A stretch of 64,000 bases of DNA from Achromobacter marplatensis (lineage in GTDB: Bacteria > Pseudomonadota > Gammaproteobacteria > Burkholderiales > Burkholderiaceae_B). The stretch's first letter is position 1. The number at the start of each line of letters is the position of its first letter. Location: contig NZ_NJIG01000001.1 in the NCBI RefSeq assembly GCF_002209535.1, forward strand, positions 1-64,000, read 5' to 3'. The notes under the pieces are model-generated. The model saw only the letters and a list, made by a program, of their open reading frames with translations. It ran no database searches and was not told the DNA's origin. The position numbers and the translations under genes are program-made. Positions 8,254 through 15,795 of the stretch are shown one piece after another.

Positions 8254-9224
8254 GCCGAGCCCTCCAGCCGTACCCGGGGGTCCAGCACTTTATAAAGAAT
8301 GTCCACGATCAGGTTCAGCGTGACGAACAGGCACACGACCACGATCAGGTAGGCCACGATGACGGGGCGGTCCAGCGCGTTCAGGCTGTCCAGGATCAGC
8401 TTGCCGGCGCCGGGCCACGAGAAAATGCTTTCCGTGATGACGGCGAACGCAATGGTTGAACCCAGCTCCAGGCCCAGCACGGTGACTAGCGGGATCATCG
8501 TGTTGCGCAGCACGTGCACACAGACCACGCGAAACGGCGACAGGCCCTTGGCGCGCGCGAACTTCACGAAGTCCAGCGGCATCACGTCGCGTACACCGGC
8601 GCGCGTCAGGCGGATGACCAGCGAAATCTTGAACAGCGACAAGTTCAGCGCCGGCAGGATCAGGTGGCGCCAGCCATCGGCCGTCAGCCACGACCACTGG
8701 AAGCCCAGGAACTCCACCGTCTGTCCGCGGCCGCTGGCGGGCAGCCAGCCCAGCGACACGCTGAACGTCATGATCAGCATCAGCGCCACCCAGAAGGTGG
8801 GCAGCGAGAAGCCGACGATGCTTCCAGCCATGATCATCTTGGAAAAGCGGCTGTCGGGGTACAGGCCTGCCACCAGGCCCAGCGGCAGGCCGATGATGAC
8901 GGCCAGCAGCAGGGCGCTGATCGCCAGTTCCAGGGTTGCCGGCAGGCGCTGGATCACCAGTTCGATGGCGGGGATGTTGTAGACGAAGCTGTTGCCCAGG
9001 TTGCCGTGTAGCGCCCCGTTCAAAAAGCCCAGGTACTGCTGCCACAAGGGCTTGTCCAGACCCAGTTCCGCGATGATGCGGGCGCGGTCCACCTGGTCGA
9101 CGTCCTGGCCGATCAGGATGTCCACGGGGTTGCCGATGGCGTGCAGGCCCACGAAGACGATCAGCGTCATCAAGAACACAACCACGACGGCTTGCGCCAC
9201 GCGGCGTAGCAACCAGCCGGTCAT
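8250..9224 (-). CDS. ABC transporter permease (DppB/OppB type)
   Basis: This permease of 324 residues starts at the ATG at 9224 (MTGWLLRRVAQAVVVVFLMT), the typical DppB start with a helix directly after two arginines. The upstream extension belongs to the flavoprotein gene. Family features are the long periplasmic loop with LGLDKPLWQQYLGFLNGALH and GNLGNSF, the RATLE-type segment RLPATLELAISALLLA, and the EAA-like coupling loop FVKFARAKGLSPFRVVCVHV near the C-terminus. It is a core membrane component of the peptide-type importer. It overlaps the flavoprotein gene upstream (9221-9224) and the DppC gene downstream (8250-8253). Confidence 0.92.
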   Translation of the reverse strand: MTGWLLRRVAQAVVVVFLMTLIVFVGLHAIGNPVDILIGQDVDQVDRARIIAELGLDKPLWQQYLGFLNGALHGNLGNSFVYNIPAIELVIQRLPATLELAISALLLAVIIGLPLGLVAGLYPDSRFSKMIMAGSIVGFSLPTFWVALMLIMTFSVSLGWLPASGRGQTVEFLGFQWSWLTADGWRHLILPALNLSLFKISLVIRLTRAGVRDVMPLDFVKFARAKGLSPFRVVCVHVLRNTMIPLVTVLGLELGSTIAFAVITESIFSWPGAGKLILDSLNALDRPVIVAYLIVVVCLFVTLNLIVDILYKVLDPRVRLEGSA

Positions 9225-10696
9225 TGCGCGGTCTCCGCCTGCGGTGCCGAGGCCGGGGGTTGGGCGGCAACCCACTCGTCGCCGAACACCTCGGGTTCAG
9301 AGAACGCTTCCATATTGGCGTAGTACGTCTCCACGTCCTCGCGGTAGAACAGCCCCGCGATGCCTTGCGCCAGGCGCTTGGCGCCGTCGCTGATGGCGGG
9401 GATGTCGCCCGAGATCGTGCCTTGCGTCAGTGCAGCGGGGTACGAGAAGCAGTGCACGCGGTCCAGGCCCGGGCAGGCGCCAGGGACCTTTTCCTGCAGT
9501 TCGAAGACGGCGCCCAGGTCGGGCGAATCGTGCAGTTCCTGGTCTTCTTCGCCTGCGGGCGGAGTGAATCGGTCGCCCCAGTTGCGCACGTGGGGCGCCA
9601 GCGGCGCGAATTCCGGACGCACGGTCCAGTCGATGCGGAAGCCCGTCGAGAAGATCAGGAAGTCCAGCACGAACACACCCTTGGGCGTGGTGACGTGGAT
9701 CTCGTCGCCGACCATTGCCAGGTCCTGCACGCCACAGCCCAGGTTGAAGCGGGCGTTGGGGAAGCGAGACACGCGCAAGGTGCTGCCGCGCGGGGGCGGC
9801 ACTTGCGCGGCGTTGATGTAGTGGCGGATCTTCCACTTCCACTCGTCGGGCAGCGTCAGGTGGCCGTGGGTCAGGCCGGGGTTGCCTGCGCCTTTGCCCT
9901 TGTTCACGCGCGGAATGTCGTTGCGGCGGATCAGCAGGTCGACGCTGGCGGCGCCGGCTTCCAAAGCGGTCGCGGCGCTGTCCATGGCGGACGCGCCTGC
10001 GCCCACGACGCCGACGCGCTTGCCGGCCAACGTGGCGTAGTCCATTACGTCGGACGAATGCGCCCAACGGTCGCGCGGCAACTTCTTTGCAAAATCAGGT
10101 ACATAGGCGCCGCCCAGGCCGTCGCGGCCGGTGGCCAGCACGACGCGGCGCGCCAGCACCGTGCTGCGGCCGGCGGGGGATTCGATGTCCAGCTGCACCA
10201 GGCGGTCGGCGCGCGGCTGCACGGACAACACGCGGTGTTCGTTGCGCACGTCCAGGTTCAGCACGCGGCGATACCAGCGCAGGTAGTCCATCCATTGCAG
10301 GCGGGGAATCTTGTCCAGCGCTTCCCAAGCGTCCGAGCCGAACTGCGCTTCGAACCAGGCGCGGAACGTCAGTGCCGGCAAGCCCAGGGCAGGGCCCGTC
10401 AATTGCTTGGGGGACCGCAGCGTTTCCATGCGGGCGGTGGTGGCCCAGGGGCCTTCATAGCCTTCGGGCGCCTGATCGAAGATCGGTGCGGCGATGCCCA
10501 GATGCGTCAAAGACGCCGCGGCAGCCAAACCGGCCATGCCGCCGCCGATGACGACCACGTCCAGGACTTGCTGGCCGTCCACCAGGCGCGGCGCGACCCA
10601 GCTCTTGGCGGGAATTTCCAGCCAGGACAGGTCTTGCCGCAGGCGCGCTTCCAGCGCGGCTAAGCCTTGCGGCGGGGTGGCAAGGGGCAGATTCAT
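9221..10696 (-). CDS. FAD/NAD(P)-binding monooxygenase-like flavoprotein
   Basis: This 491-residue protein has two dinucleotide-binding folds. The first glycine motif is VVVIGGGMAGLAAAASL (around residue 48-64) for FAD. The second is RVGVVGAGASAMDSAATALE (around 225) for NAD(P)H. An ATG-type motif, VVLATGRDGLGG, comes before the second fold. This layout is that of flavin-containing and Baeyer-Villiger-type monooxygenases and related single-component oxidoreductases. Substrate and exact reaction are unknown. It starts within the LysR gene end (ATGA overlap, 10693-10696) and ends overlapping the first permease gene, so it is embedded in the transporter operon. It probably acts on the imported compound. 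In related loci a luciferase-like FMN enzyme tends to occupy this role; this flavoprotein may replace it (inference). Confidence 0.82.
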   Translation of the reverse strand: MNLPLATPPQGLAALEARLRQDLSWLEIPAKSWVAPRLVDGQQVLDVVVIGGGMAGLAAAASLTHLGIAAPIFDQAPEGYEGPWATTARMETLRSPKQLTGPALGLPALTFRAWFEAQFGSDAWEALDKIPRLQWMDYLRWYRRVLNLDVRNEHRVLSVQPRADRLVQLDIESPAGRSTVLARRVVLATGRDGLGGAYVPDFAKKLPRDRWAHSSDVMDYATLAGKRVGVVGAGASAMDSAATALEAGAASVDLLIRRNDIPRVNKGKGAGNPGLTHGHLTLPDEWKWKIRHYINAAQVPPPRGSTLRVSRFPNARFNLGCGVQDLAMVGDEIHVTTPKGVFVLDFLIFSTGFRIDWTVRPEFAPLAPHVRNWGDRFTPPAGEEDQELHDSPDLGAVFELQEKVPGACPGLDRVHCFSYPAALTQGTISGDIPAISDGAKRLAQGIAGLFYREDVETYYANMEAFSEPEVFGDEWVAAQPPASAPQAETAQ

Positions 10697-11670
10697 AATG
10701 CGGGGGTTTCCATAACAGGGGCGTCATCACCGTAAATCGACTGCAACAGCGCCGAGTGCTCGCACGCGTCGTGCAGCACAAAGCCGGGCAGCAGGGCGGC
10801 GGCGGCATCGGCCAGCGCGTCGGCCATGGCCTGGCAGGCCGGCGTCAGGGGTTGCGACTGCGGGGTGATGACCCCAAAGAAAAAGGGGATGTCCAGGTCG
10901 ATGGGCCGGATTGCCACGCCCGGCATCGGGACGCCGTAAGCGGTAATCGGTTCCAGCACCGACACGCCCAGCCCGGCGCGCACGGCGGCCAGGGCGTTGA
11001 CGGACGAATTGGTTTCGATGGTGCCTGGCGCATTACCGTCCGGGGCCAGCGCGGCATCCAGCCGGCGGCGCAGGCGATAGGGGTTGGCCATGGTGATCAG
11101 GCGGCGTCCGGCAAGCGCCGTGACGGGCACCACATCGTGAGCGGCCAGCGCGTCGTCTTCCGGCAGCGCGACGACACAGGGCGCCTGCCCGATCCAATGC
11201 ACGTTGAGGCCGCGATGCTCCAGCGGCAGGCTGGTGGCGCCCAACTGCGCGGCGCCGCTCAAGACGGCGTGCACGACGCGTTCGGGTGAAGCGCTGCGCA
11301 CCTGGATGCGTGTGCCGGTGGTCTGGGATTCAATGCGCTTGAGCGCGTCGGGCAACAACCCGGCAGCCAGGGCAGAGGTGGCGGCCAGCAGCAGCGGCTT
11401 GGCTTGCCCGCGGGCGATCTCTTCGGCGCGGCCGCGGATCTGCTGCAGGCTGGCCAACGCGCGTTCCACGTCGTCATACAGCAGGAAGCCTTGCTCGGTC
11501 GGCGTCACGCGGGGGCCGCTGCGGCTGAAGAGCGCGTAGCCGATCTCGGCTTCCAGCTCTTGCAGCAGACGGCTGATGGCCGGCTGCGAACGCCCAAGCA
11601 ATCGCCCGGCAGCGGTGACGCTGCCTGTAGACATGACGGCCGCGAAGGCCTCGAGTTGACGTAGTTCCAT
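10693..11670 (-). CDS. LysR-family transcriptional regulator heading the ABC operon
   Basis: This 325-residue LysR regulator has an N-terminal winged helix-turn-helix MELRQLEAFAAVMSTGSVTA...LLGRSQPAISRLLQELE and a periplasmic-binding-like effector domain from about residue 90. Unusually, it is co-oriented with and translationally coupled to the genes it presumably controls: its stop overlaps the flavoprotein start by ATGA. Most LysR regulators are divergent from their targets. The only upstream intergenic DNA is 11671-11943, which holds a strong inverted repeat at 11732-11778. Autoregulation of the whole operon from a promoter there is likely but not shown. The ligand is unknown. Confidence 0.88.
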   Translation of the reverse strand: MELRQLEAFAAVMSTGSVTAAGRLLGRSQPAISRLLQELEAEIGYALFSRSGPRVTPTEQGFLLYDDVERALASLQQIRGRAEEIARGQAKPLLLAATSALAAGLLPDALKRIESQTTGTRIQVRSASPERVVHAVLSGAAQLGATSLPLEHRGLNVHWIGQAPCVVALPEDDALAAHDVVPVTALAGRRLITMANPYRLRRRLDAALAPDGNAPGTIETNSSVNALAAVRAGLGVSVLEPITAYGVPMPGVAIRPIDLDIPFFFGVITPQSQPLTPACQAMADALADAAAALLPGFVLHDACEHSALLQSIYGDDAPVMETPAL

Positions 11671-11731
11671 CTGTCTTGCTTTATGCTCAGAGCGAATTCT
11701 TGCCCGGCAAGTATGCGCGCTGCAAATAGTT

Positions 11732-11778
11732 AAAAGGCATAAGTAAATTCCCTAAGTGGGGATTTCCTGATGCCTTTT
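11732..11778. promoter_or_regulatory. Large nested inverted repeat upstream of the LysR operon
   Basis: AAAAGGCAT (11732-11740) is perfectly inverted as ATGCCTTTT (11770-11778). Inside it, AAATTCCC (11745-11752) and GGGGATTT (11758-11765) form a second near-perfect arm around TAAGT. The structure lies 61 bases upstream of the LysR start. It could be an operator or, because T runs flank the GC core on both strands, a bidirectional terminator. Confidence 0.45.
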
Positions 11779-11905
11779 CATTACTTCCAGTTATTTCAAG
11801 GGCTTAGCGGGTTTTCCCTAAAGGCGTTTTCTGGGCGCGGGGAAATTTGGCGTGACCTTGGCGTGACTTCAGGCGGCTGCAGGCGGGCCGCCAGCATGCA
11901 AAGCG

Positions 11906-11926
11906 AGGCCCCGTGGGATGGGGCCT
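11906..11926 (-). terminator. GC hairpin after the 21-residue membrane peptide gene
   Basis: AGGCCCC (11906-11912) pairs with GGGGCCT (11920-11926) over a 7-base loop. It is 18 bases past the stop of the minus-strand small gene at 11944. The following bases (CGCTTTG on the minus strand) are only weakly T-rich, so termination is probable but modest. Confidence 0.4.
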
Positions 11927-11943
11927 GCGAGGCGTCCTGCCGG

Positions 11944-12009
11944 CTAGACAATAAGAAAGGGCAGCAGGATGATGCCGTGAAGCAGTACGAATGCGCCGAA
12001 TATTGCCAT
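11944..12009 (-). CDS. 21-residue hydrophobic membrane peptide
   Basis: The short frame begins MAIFGAFVLLHGIILLP and continues with FLIV. It has 21 residues, nearly all hydrophobic, enough for a single membrane helix. AGGAG sits 6-10 bases before the ATG at 12009, an excellent ribosome binding site, and this is the main support for the call. It lies 34 bases downstream of the acetyltransferase gene on the same strand, so it may share its transcript, and a GC hairpin follows its stop. I do not recognise a family. Small single-helix proteins commonly modulate larger membrane complexes, but nothing here names a partner. Confidence 0.5.
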   Translation of the reverse strand: MAIFGAFVLLHGIILLPFLIV

Positions 12010-12043
12010 TTGGGTCTCCTGGTTCAGACGAGTCGTTGCCACT

Positions 12044-12610
12044 TCAACGGTTGACGGGGCGGGCGGGATTGCCCACCACGGTTGCGCCGGCGGCAACATC
12101 GCGGGTGACCACGCTGCCCGCGCCAATGATCGCGTCATCCCCAACCGTTATGCCGGGCAAGATTAGCGCGCCAGCGCCGATCCAGACATTCGCGCCGATG
12201 CGGACCGGGCGGCCGAACTCCAGTCCCGCGTTGCGGGTGGCGGCATCGCGCGGGTGGTCCGCGGCCAGGATCTGCACGCCGGGCCCGATCTGGGTCCGGT
12301 CGCCGATGGTCACCTCGACCACGTCCAGAATCACGCAGTTGAAGTTCAGGAACACCCCGGCGCCCAGGTGGATATTGAAGCCGTAGTCGCAATGGAATGG
12401 CGGGCGCACCACGGCGCCTTCGCCTACCGATCCCAAGCGTTCCCGCAAGAGCGCGAAGCGCGGCTCGGCAGGCTGGGCAAGGGCGGCGTTGTATCGGGCC
12501 AGCCACGCCATGGTGGCCGCTTGTTCCTGCTGGATTTCTGCGGCGGTGGGGTCGTACAGGGCACCCGAGCGCATTTTCTCGATCTCGCCGCTTACTTGTA
12601 TAGGGGGCAT
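12044..12610 (-). CDS. Maltose/galactoside O-acetyltransferase-like hexapeptide protein
   Basis: This 188-residue member of the Maa/LacA/NodL acetyltransferase family has an N-terminal Mac domain (EIEKMRSGALYDPTAAEI) followed by a left-handed beta-helix of hexapeptide repeats. The characteristic blocks are HCDYGFNIHLGAGVFLNFN, ILDVVEVTIGDRTQIGPGVQ and AADHPRDAATRN, which includes the catalytic histidine of the AAxHP motif, then VWIGAGALILPGITVGDDAI. It would transfer acetyl from acetyl-CoA to a sugar or sugar-like acceptor in the cytoplasm. The ATG at 12610 has AAGGAA before it and is preferred to the one at 12634. The gene may be co-transcribed with the 21-residue peptide gene. Confidence 0.9.
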   Translation of the reverse strand: MPPIQVSGEIEKMRSGALYDPTAAEIQQEQAATMAWLARYNAALAQPAEPRFALLRERLGSVGEGAVVRPPFHCDYGFNIHLGAGVFLNFNCVILDVVEVTIGDRTQIGPGVQILAADHPRDAATRNAGLEFGRPVRIGANVWIGAGALILPGITVGDDAIIGAGSVVTRDVAAGATVVGNPARPVNR

Positions 12611-12729
12611 GGAATTCCTTTGCCAAATCGGCATGCGTGGTGGATGGGTGAAGGGCTTGTTTGCGAACCCTTACATCGCTGTTACGACTCCGAAGATAGG
12701 ATTCTCATAACTAAAAATCGGAACGCATA

Positions 12730-12804
12730 ATGAATAAGCAAAATCCCCCGCCCGAACCCAAAAAGCGACGCTGGCCATTTGGCTATTGGGAAGAACAGTC
12801 ATAA
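12730..12804 (+). CDS. Possible 24-residue basic peptide
   Basis: A short frame encodes MNKQNPPPEPKKRRWPFGYW plus EEQS. Only a weak GGA precedes the ATG. The composition (proline-rich, then lysine/arginine, then aromatic) is coherent, but such a short frame could be chance. It sits between the acetyltransferase promoter region and the 69-residue acidic protein gene. No family is recognised. Confidence 0.25.
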   Translation: MNKQNPPPEPKKRRWPFGYWEEQS

Positions 12805-12860
12805 ACGCGCCGCCGCTGCCGCGCGCGAACACCATCAATCAATAGTCATTCGGAGGCCTG

Positions 12861-13070
12861 ATGGATTGCTCAGTCGAAGGAAAGGTTGCTTTTACCAACG
12901 GCCATTCGTACCACTTCGCCACCGTGGATGCTGCCTTGGCTTTTGCCGAGTGCGTAAAAAGCTCGCAGCAGCCCGACCAGTGTGCCGCCACGCATGGCAG
13001 TACGCAAATGGTGAAGCTGGAAGAGGTCAAGTCGAAAGAGGAAGAAGACGAAGAAGAGCGCGACCGCTAG
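12861..13070 (+). CDS. Small protein with a highly acidic tail
   Basis: This 69-residue protein starts at an ATG preceded by CGGAGG at good spacing, which makes translation credible. The N-terminal part (MDCSVEGKVAFTNGHSYHFA) contains two of the three cysteines. The C-terminus is a run of glutamate, aspartate and lysine (KSKEEEDEEERDR). No signal peptide or membrane helix is seen. The family is not recognised. It is convergent with the OmpA-domain gene, whose stop is 15 bases away. Confidence 0.6.
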   Translation: MDCSVEGKVAFTNGHSYHFATVDAALAFAECVKSSQQPDQCAATHGSTQMVKLEEVKSKEEEDEEERDR

Positions 13071-13085
13071 GTCCGCGTTGCTTAA

Positions 13086-13685
13086 TTAGTGCTTGGGCAA
13101 CACGAATTCCACCCGCCGGTTCTGGGCGCGCCCCTTCGGATTGTCTGCGCCATTAGCCAACGCGTTGGGCTGCACGGGCCGGGTGTCCCCGTAGCCCTTA
13201 GCCGCCAGGCGCGCCTTATCCACGCCGTGATTCGCCAACCATTGCAAGACGGCGTTGGCCCGCTTCACTGACAGTGTCTGGTTATACAAGGCCGTGCCCT
13301 TGGAATCGGTGTGGCCTTCAATGGCGACGCGGCCGGCGGGGGCCGCCTGGATCGCCCGCGCAATATCCTGCAGGGCGGGCTCGGCGGTTGGCCGGATAGC
13401 GGCCTTGTCGAAATCGAACAGCACGTCGCCCAGCATCGATACCGTGACGGCGTCCTTGTCCTGCCGCACCGACAAGCCTTCGTGGCGGCCCGCCAGATCG
13501 CTTATCTGCGCAGATAGGTCCGAGATGCCCGCACCCGTGTCTGACGGGAATCCCTTCAAGTCCAATATGGTCGCCTGCAAGTCCAGGACTTCCGCCTTAT
13601 ACGGTGGCTCTTGCGCAGCGGCGCCGTGGGCCAAGATCAGTAACGCTGCGGCCAGCGCGGCCGGAACATACCGGGCGGGGGCCAT
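13086..13685 (-). CDS. OmpA-domain cell-envelope protein
   Basis: This 199-residue protein has a signal peptide (MAPARYVPAALAAALLILAH-GAAAQ), a short helical region (about 25-75) and a C-terminal OmpA/MotB domain. The domain starts at LGDVLFDFDKAAIRP and continues through VAIEGHTDSKGTALYN, LSVKRANAVLQWL and GYGDTRPV to the peptidoglycan-binding end GRAQNRRVEFVL. It should bind meso-diaminopimelate peptidoglycan in the periplasm. No lipobox and no N-terminal beta-barrel are present, so it is probably a soluble periplasmic or weakly tethered protein. Its ATG is 2 bases after the stop of the secreted protein gene upstream, so the pair is almost certainly coupled. Confidence 0.85.
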   Translation of the reverse strand: MAPARYVPAALAAALLILAHGAAAQEPPYKAEVLDLQATILDLKGFPSDTGAGISDLSAQISDLAGRHEGLSVRQDKDAVTVSMLGDVLFDFDKAAIRPTAEPALQDIARAIQAAPAGRVAIEGHTDSKGTALYNQTLSVKRANAVLQWLANHGVDKARLAAKGYGDTRPVQPNALANGADNPKGRAQNRRVEFVLPKH

Positions 13686-13687
13686 AA

Positions 13688-14185
13688 TCAGCGGTCGGTG
13701 ATCTTGATGGCGTCGAAAGTCTCGACACCCGGTATAGTCAAGGACACCTCTGTAATATCTTTGGGCGGCGCGGGGAATTTGCCCTGCCAGGCGCCCGCGA
13801 TCGGCGCGTCTTTCGAGGTTTTCAGCACCAGTTTCGGATTGGTCAGCGGCTTATCGTTGCTGTCTTTCAACAGCAGGTGCTTTTTATTGCCAGCGATGAC
13901 GTAGAAGCTGTCTTCGTAATCGTTTTTCGTGATCTGCGAATACACCATTTCCGTCTTGCCGGGGACGATCGGTTTGAACCGGACCTTAAGGGTCAGGATA
14001 TCGCCGCTACGCACCGCTTCAACCACCTGGCCTTCAGCCGTGCCGGTTTCCGTCAGGCCCGTCGCCAGCGGTTTGGTGCCTGTGGCCTCGGTTGCGGCCT
14101 GGGCATGTGCGGCCTGGCTGAAACTGGCCAACGTCAACATTGCGCCCAACGCACAGGCCGCCACGGCGGGTCTGATGGGATTCAC
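13688..14185 (-). CDS. Secreted protein of unknown function paired with the OmpA-domain protein
   Basis: The GTG at 14185 is chosen as start because AAGGAGG lies 7 bases upstream and because it opens directly into a signal peptide (NPIRPAVAACALGAMLTLAS, ending AAHAQA). The mature protein of about 135 residues is predicted mostly beta (GDILTLKVRFKPIVPG, DSFYVIAGNKKHLLLKD, EVSLTIPGVETFDAIKI). No family is recognised. It precedes the OmpA-domain gene by 2 bases, suggesting that the two envelope proteins act together. An inverted repeat TGATCC-GGTT-GGATCA (14202-14217) sits just upstream of the ribosome binding site and could be an operator. Confidence 0.75.
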   Translation of the reverse strand: MNPIRPAVAACALGAMLTLASFSQAAHAQAATEATGTKPLATGLTETGTAEGQVVEAVRSGDILTLKVRFKPIVPGKTEMVYSQITKNDYEDSFYVIAGNKKHLLLKDSNDKPLTNPKLVLKTSKDAPIAGAWQGKFPAPPKDITEVSLTIPGVETFDAIKITDR

Positions 14186-14460
14186 GATAAGCCTCCTTGA
14201 TTGATCCGGTTGGATCAGACTCAAGCTATCGGCCTAATCCAATGGGCGATAGTCTGCTTTCGTGGCGCATATTTCAATGCGATTATTTTCCAAATCGTTA
14301 CCGTGATAAGGAATGCGCAGCGGCCCTCGGAAGAGGGCGTGCAAGGGGAAACGGGGGACGCTGCGGGCGATAACGGAAACTAGATGGCCCGCGGCGCAAG
14401 AAACATGTGGTTGTATTCTTTCGCCGGCGGCCCATCGACGTGCCTGTTGATTAACCGGAC

Positions 14461-14661
14461 CTAACCGCCGCGATGTCCACCGTGATACCGGGGCGCGGAC
14501 ATATTGCGCGGGCTTTCTTTATGTTGGGCACTGGCCAGCGCCTTGCGCCGGGCCTCTTCTTGCAGATGATCCGCTTTGGCGCGGTCTTTCTCGGCGTGCG
14601 GGGAAACCGGAGCGTCGGGGGCGGCGGGGGCTTGCGGAGAGCGGGGGGTATGGGACGTCAT
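14461..14661 (-). CDS. Small hydrophilic protein, uncertain
   Basis: This is a 66-residue frame starting MTSHTPRSPQAPAAPDAPVS. It is rich in proline, alanine and charged residues (EKDRAKADHLQEEARRKALA), ending in a histidine/glycine-rich tail. The ribosome binding site is weak (AGG about 9 bases before the ATG). Disorder is likely. It is plausible as a small cytoplasmic protein but could be a chance frame in GC-rich DNA. Confidence 0.4.
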   Translation of the reverse strand: MTSHTPRSPQAPAAPDAPVSPHAEKDRAKADHLQEEARRKALASAQHKESPRNMSAPRYHGGHRGG

Positions 14662-14884
14662 GATGCGTACCTGTTCAGGTGACGCGGCATATGCCGTTCA
14701 AATACGGTACACCCGGGGCGGCAGGGATTCCAGCGGTCAATCGCAACAGCCCGCTTACGGGGGAATTCGTATTTTGTTCCAACCCGGTAGACTGACGGGG
14801 CTGATGCGTGCATGGCGACACGCGCCGGCTATCCGGCCCGTGTGGGCGGCCGGCTTGATAACCATAATCGGGGGATCCGAATTC

Positions 14885-15286
14885 ATGAAAATAAAAAAAC
14901 TCATCGAAGAACGCCGCCAAGGCGAACGGGCTGCGGTCAGCGAGCGTGCCGACCCCTCGGATGCGGATTTGCTAGCCGCGCTGGACCAGTTGGATGGGGC
15001 GGAATTCAGTTCCATTGCGCTGGTGACGGAAGACGAAACCGTCATGGCGATCGGCGGCGGCGAGGGCGCCTATGTCGTGTCCATCACGCTGGATGACGAC
15101 GCCCGTATCTATACGCTGGTCGATCCCGCCAAATCCGAGGACCACGACCAGGACGTCGTGGTCGGCGGCCAGTCGGGCAGCTATCAGCAATACCAGTGCG
15201 TGGACCGCGAGCTTGCTCTGGCGGCGGTCAGGCATTTCCAGCAGGCGGGCGAGCCCTCGCCCGAGCTGCAGTGGGTCAGCGAATAG
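14885..15286 (+). CDS. Small cytoplasmic protein resembling Imm1-type immunity proteins
   Basis: This 133-residue acidic protein starts MKIKKLIEERRQGERAAVSE. Its middle has LVTEDETVMAIGGGEGAYVV, DDDARIYTLVDP and VVGGQSGSYQQYQCVDRELA, ending ALAAVRHFQQAGEPSPELQW. A compact alpha/beta protein with GGxxGxYxVS, a second GGQ...Y strand and a final helix ending in tryptophan is reminiscent of the Imm1 immunity family, but the match is by eye only. No toxin gene adjoins it. The ATG has only a GGGGG upstream as a possible ribosome site. It could be an orphan immunity protein or simply unknown. Confidence 0.55.
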   Translation: MKIKKLIEERRQGERAAVSERADPSDADLLAALDQLDGAEFSSIALVTEDETVMAIGGGEGAYVVSITLDDDARIYTLVDPAKSEDHDQDVVVGGQSGSYQQYQCVDRELALAAVRHFQQAGEPSPELQWVSE

Positions 15287-15795
15287 GCGCGTCGCGTCCA
15301 TTCCAAGCACGCCGCTAATCCCCGAAATCCGCTTCTGCCTTGCACCGCCTGCCCGCTATCCGCGGGCGGGCCCTGTCCCCGGCTACGACTAAAGTCCGAT
15401 GCGCAGGCCATGCCGCCGGAGTAACTTCCGGTCGGAATCGGCGCATCGAAAAGTGGGTCAATCGGTAACTAATTGCGGTTTCATCCCCGCGAATGAATCA
15501 CTACAGCCGGCATATTTCCCAAATTCCGTAGTCCGGAAAAATGGGGTCATTACCTGCGCGTGAAATATATCGATTTATGCCGCCCGTTGCCCGAATTAGC
15601 GCCGCAATTCCGGGTTTTCCGCAGTGCATATGCCTAGTTTCAGGGATAGACGAAATTTGTCAAAACCCGTCTAATTCTTGCGATTGTTCGTCCTAATGAC
15701 GTATGGATTTTCTCAAGTTGGCGTGGTTCTGCGCGTGCATCAGCCTTGCCGAAAACTTGAACAAGTAACAAAAACCGGGTAAGGAGATTTTAATA
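15287..15795 (+). promoter_or_regulatory. AT-richer leader of the giant-protein island with repeated TTCCG/CGGAA half-sites
   Basis: No gene is seen in these 509 bases. The composition is clearly more AT-rich than the flanking genes, especially 15440-15780. Six copies of TTCCG or its complement occur at 15426, 15433, 15524, 15534, 15608 and 15617. Two pairs are inverted (spacing 2 and 5 bases). The strong ribosome site AAGGAG (15781-15786) precedes the SapC-family ATG at 15796. TTGTCA at 15657 is a possible -35 box, without a good -10. This is the only sizeable upstream region for the whole island, so its main promoter is presumably here. Confidence 0.5.

Noticed and set aside
11770-12054. 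94-codon plus-strand frame
   Set aside because: It starts inside the large inverted repeat, has no ribosome site, spans the hairpin and runs antisense through the well-supported 21-residue peptide gene.
14873-14884. GGATCC directly followed by GAATTC just before an ATG, looking like a cloning linker
   Set aside because: No vector-like sequence lies on either side, and flanking DNA reads as normal genomic sequence with coherent genes. Two adjacent 6-base palindromes by chance are acceptable in 64 kb.
15351-15367. GCCCGC-TATCC-GCGGGC hairpin after the immunity-like gene
   Set aside because: Only a 6-base-pair stem and no T run; common by chance in this GC content, so not called as a terminator.
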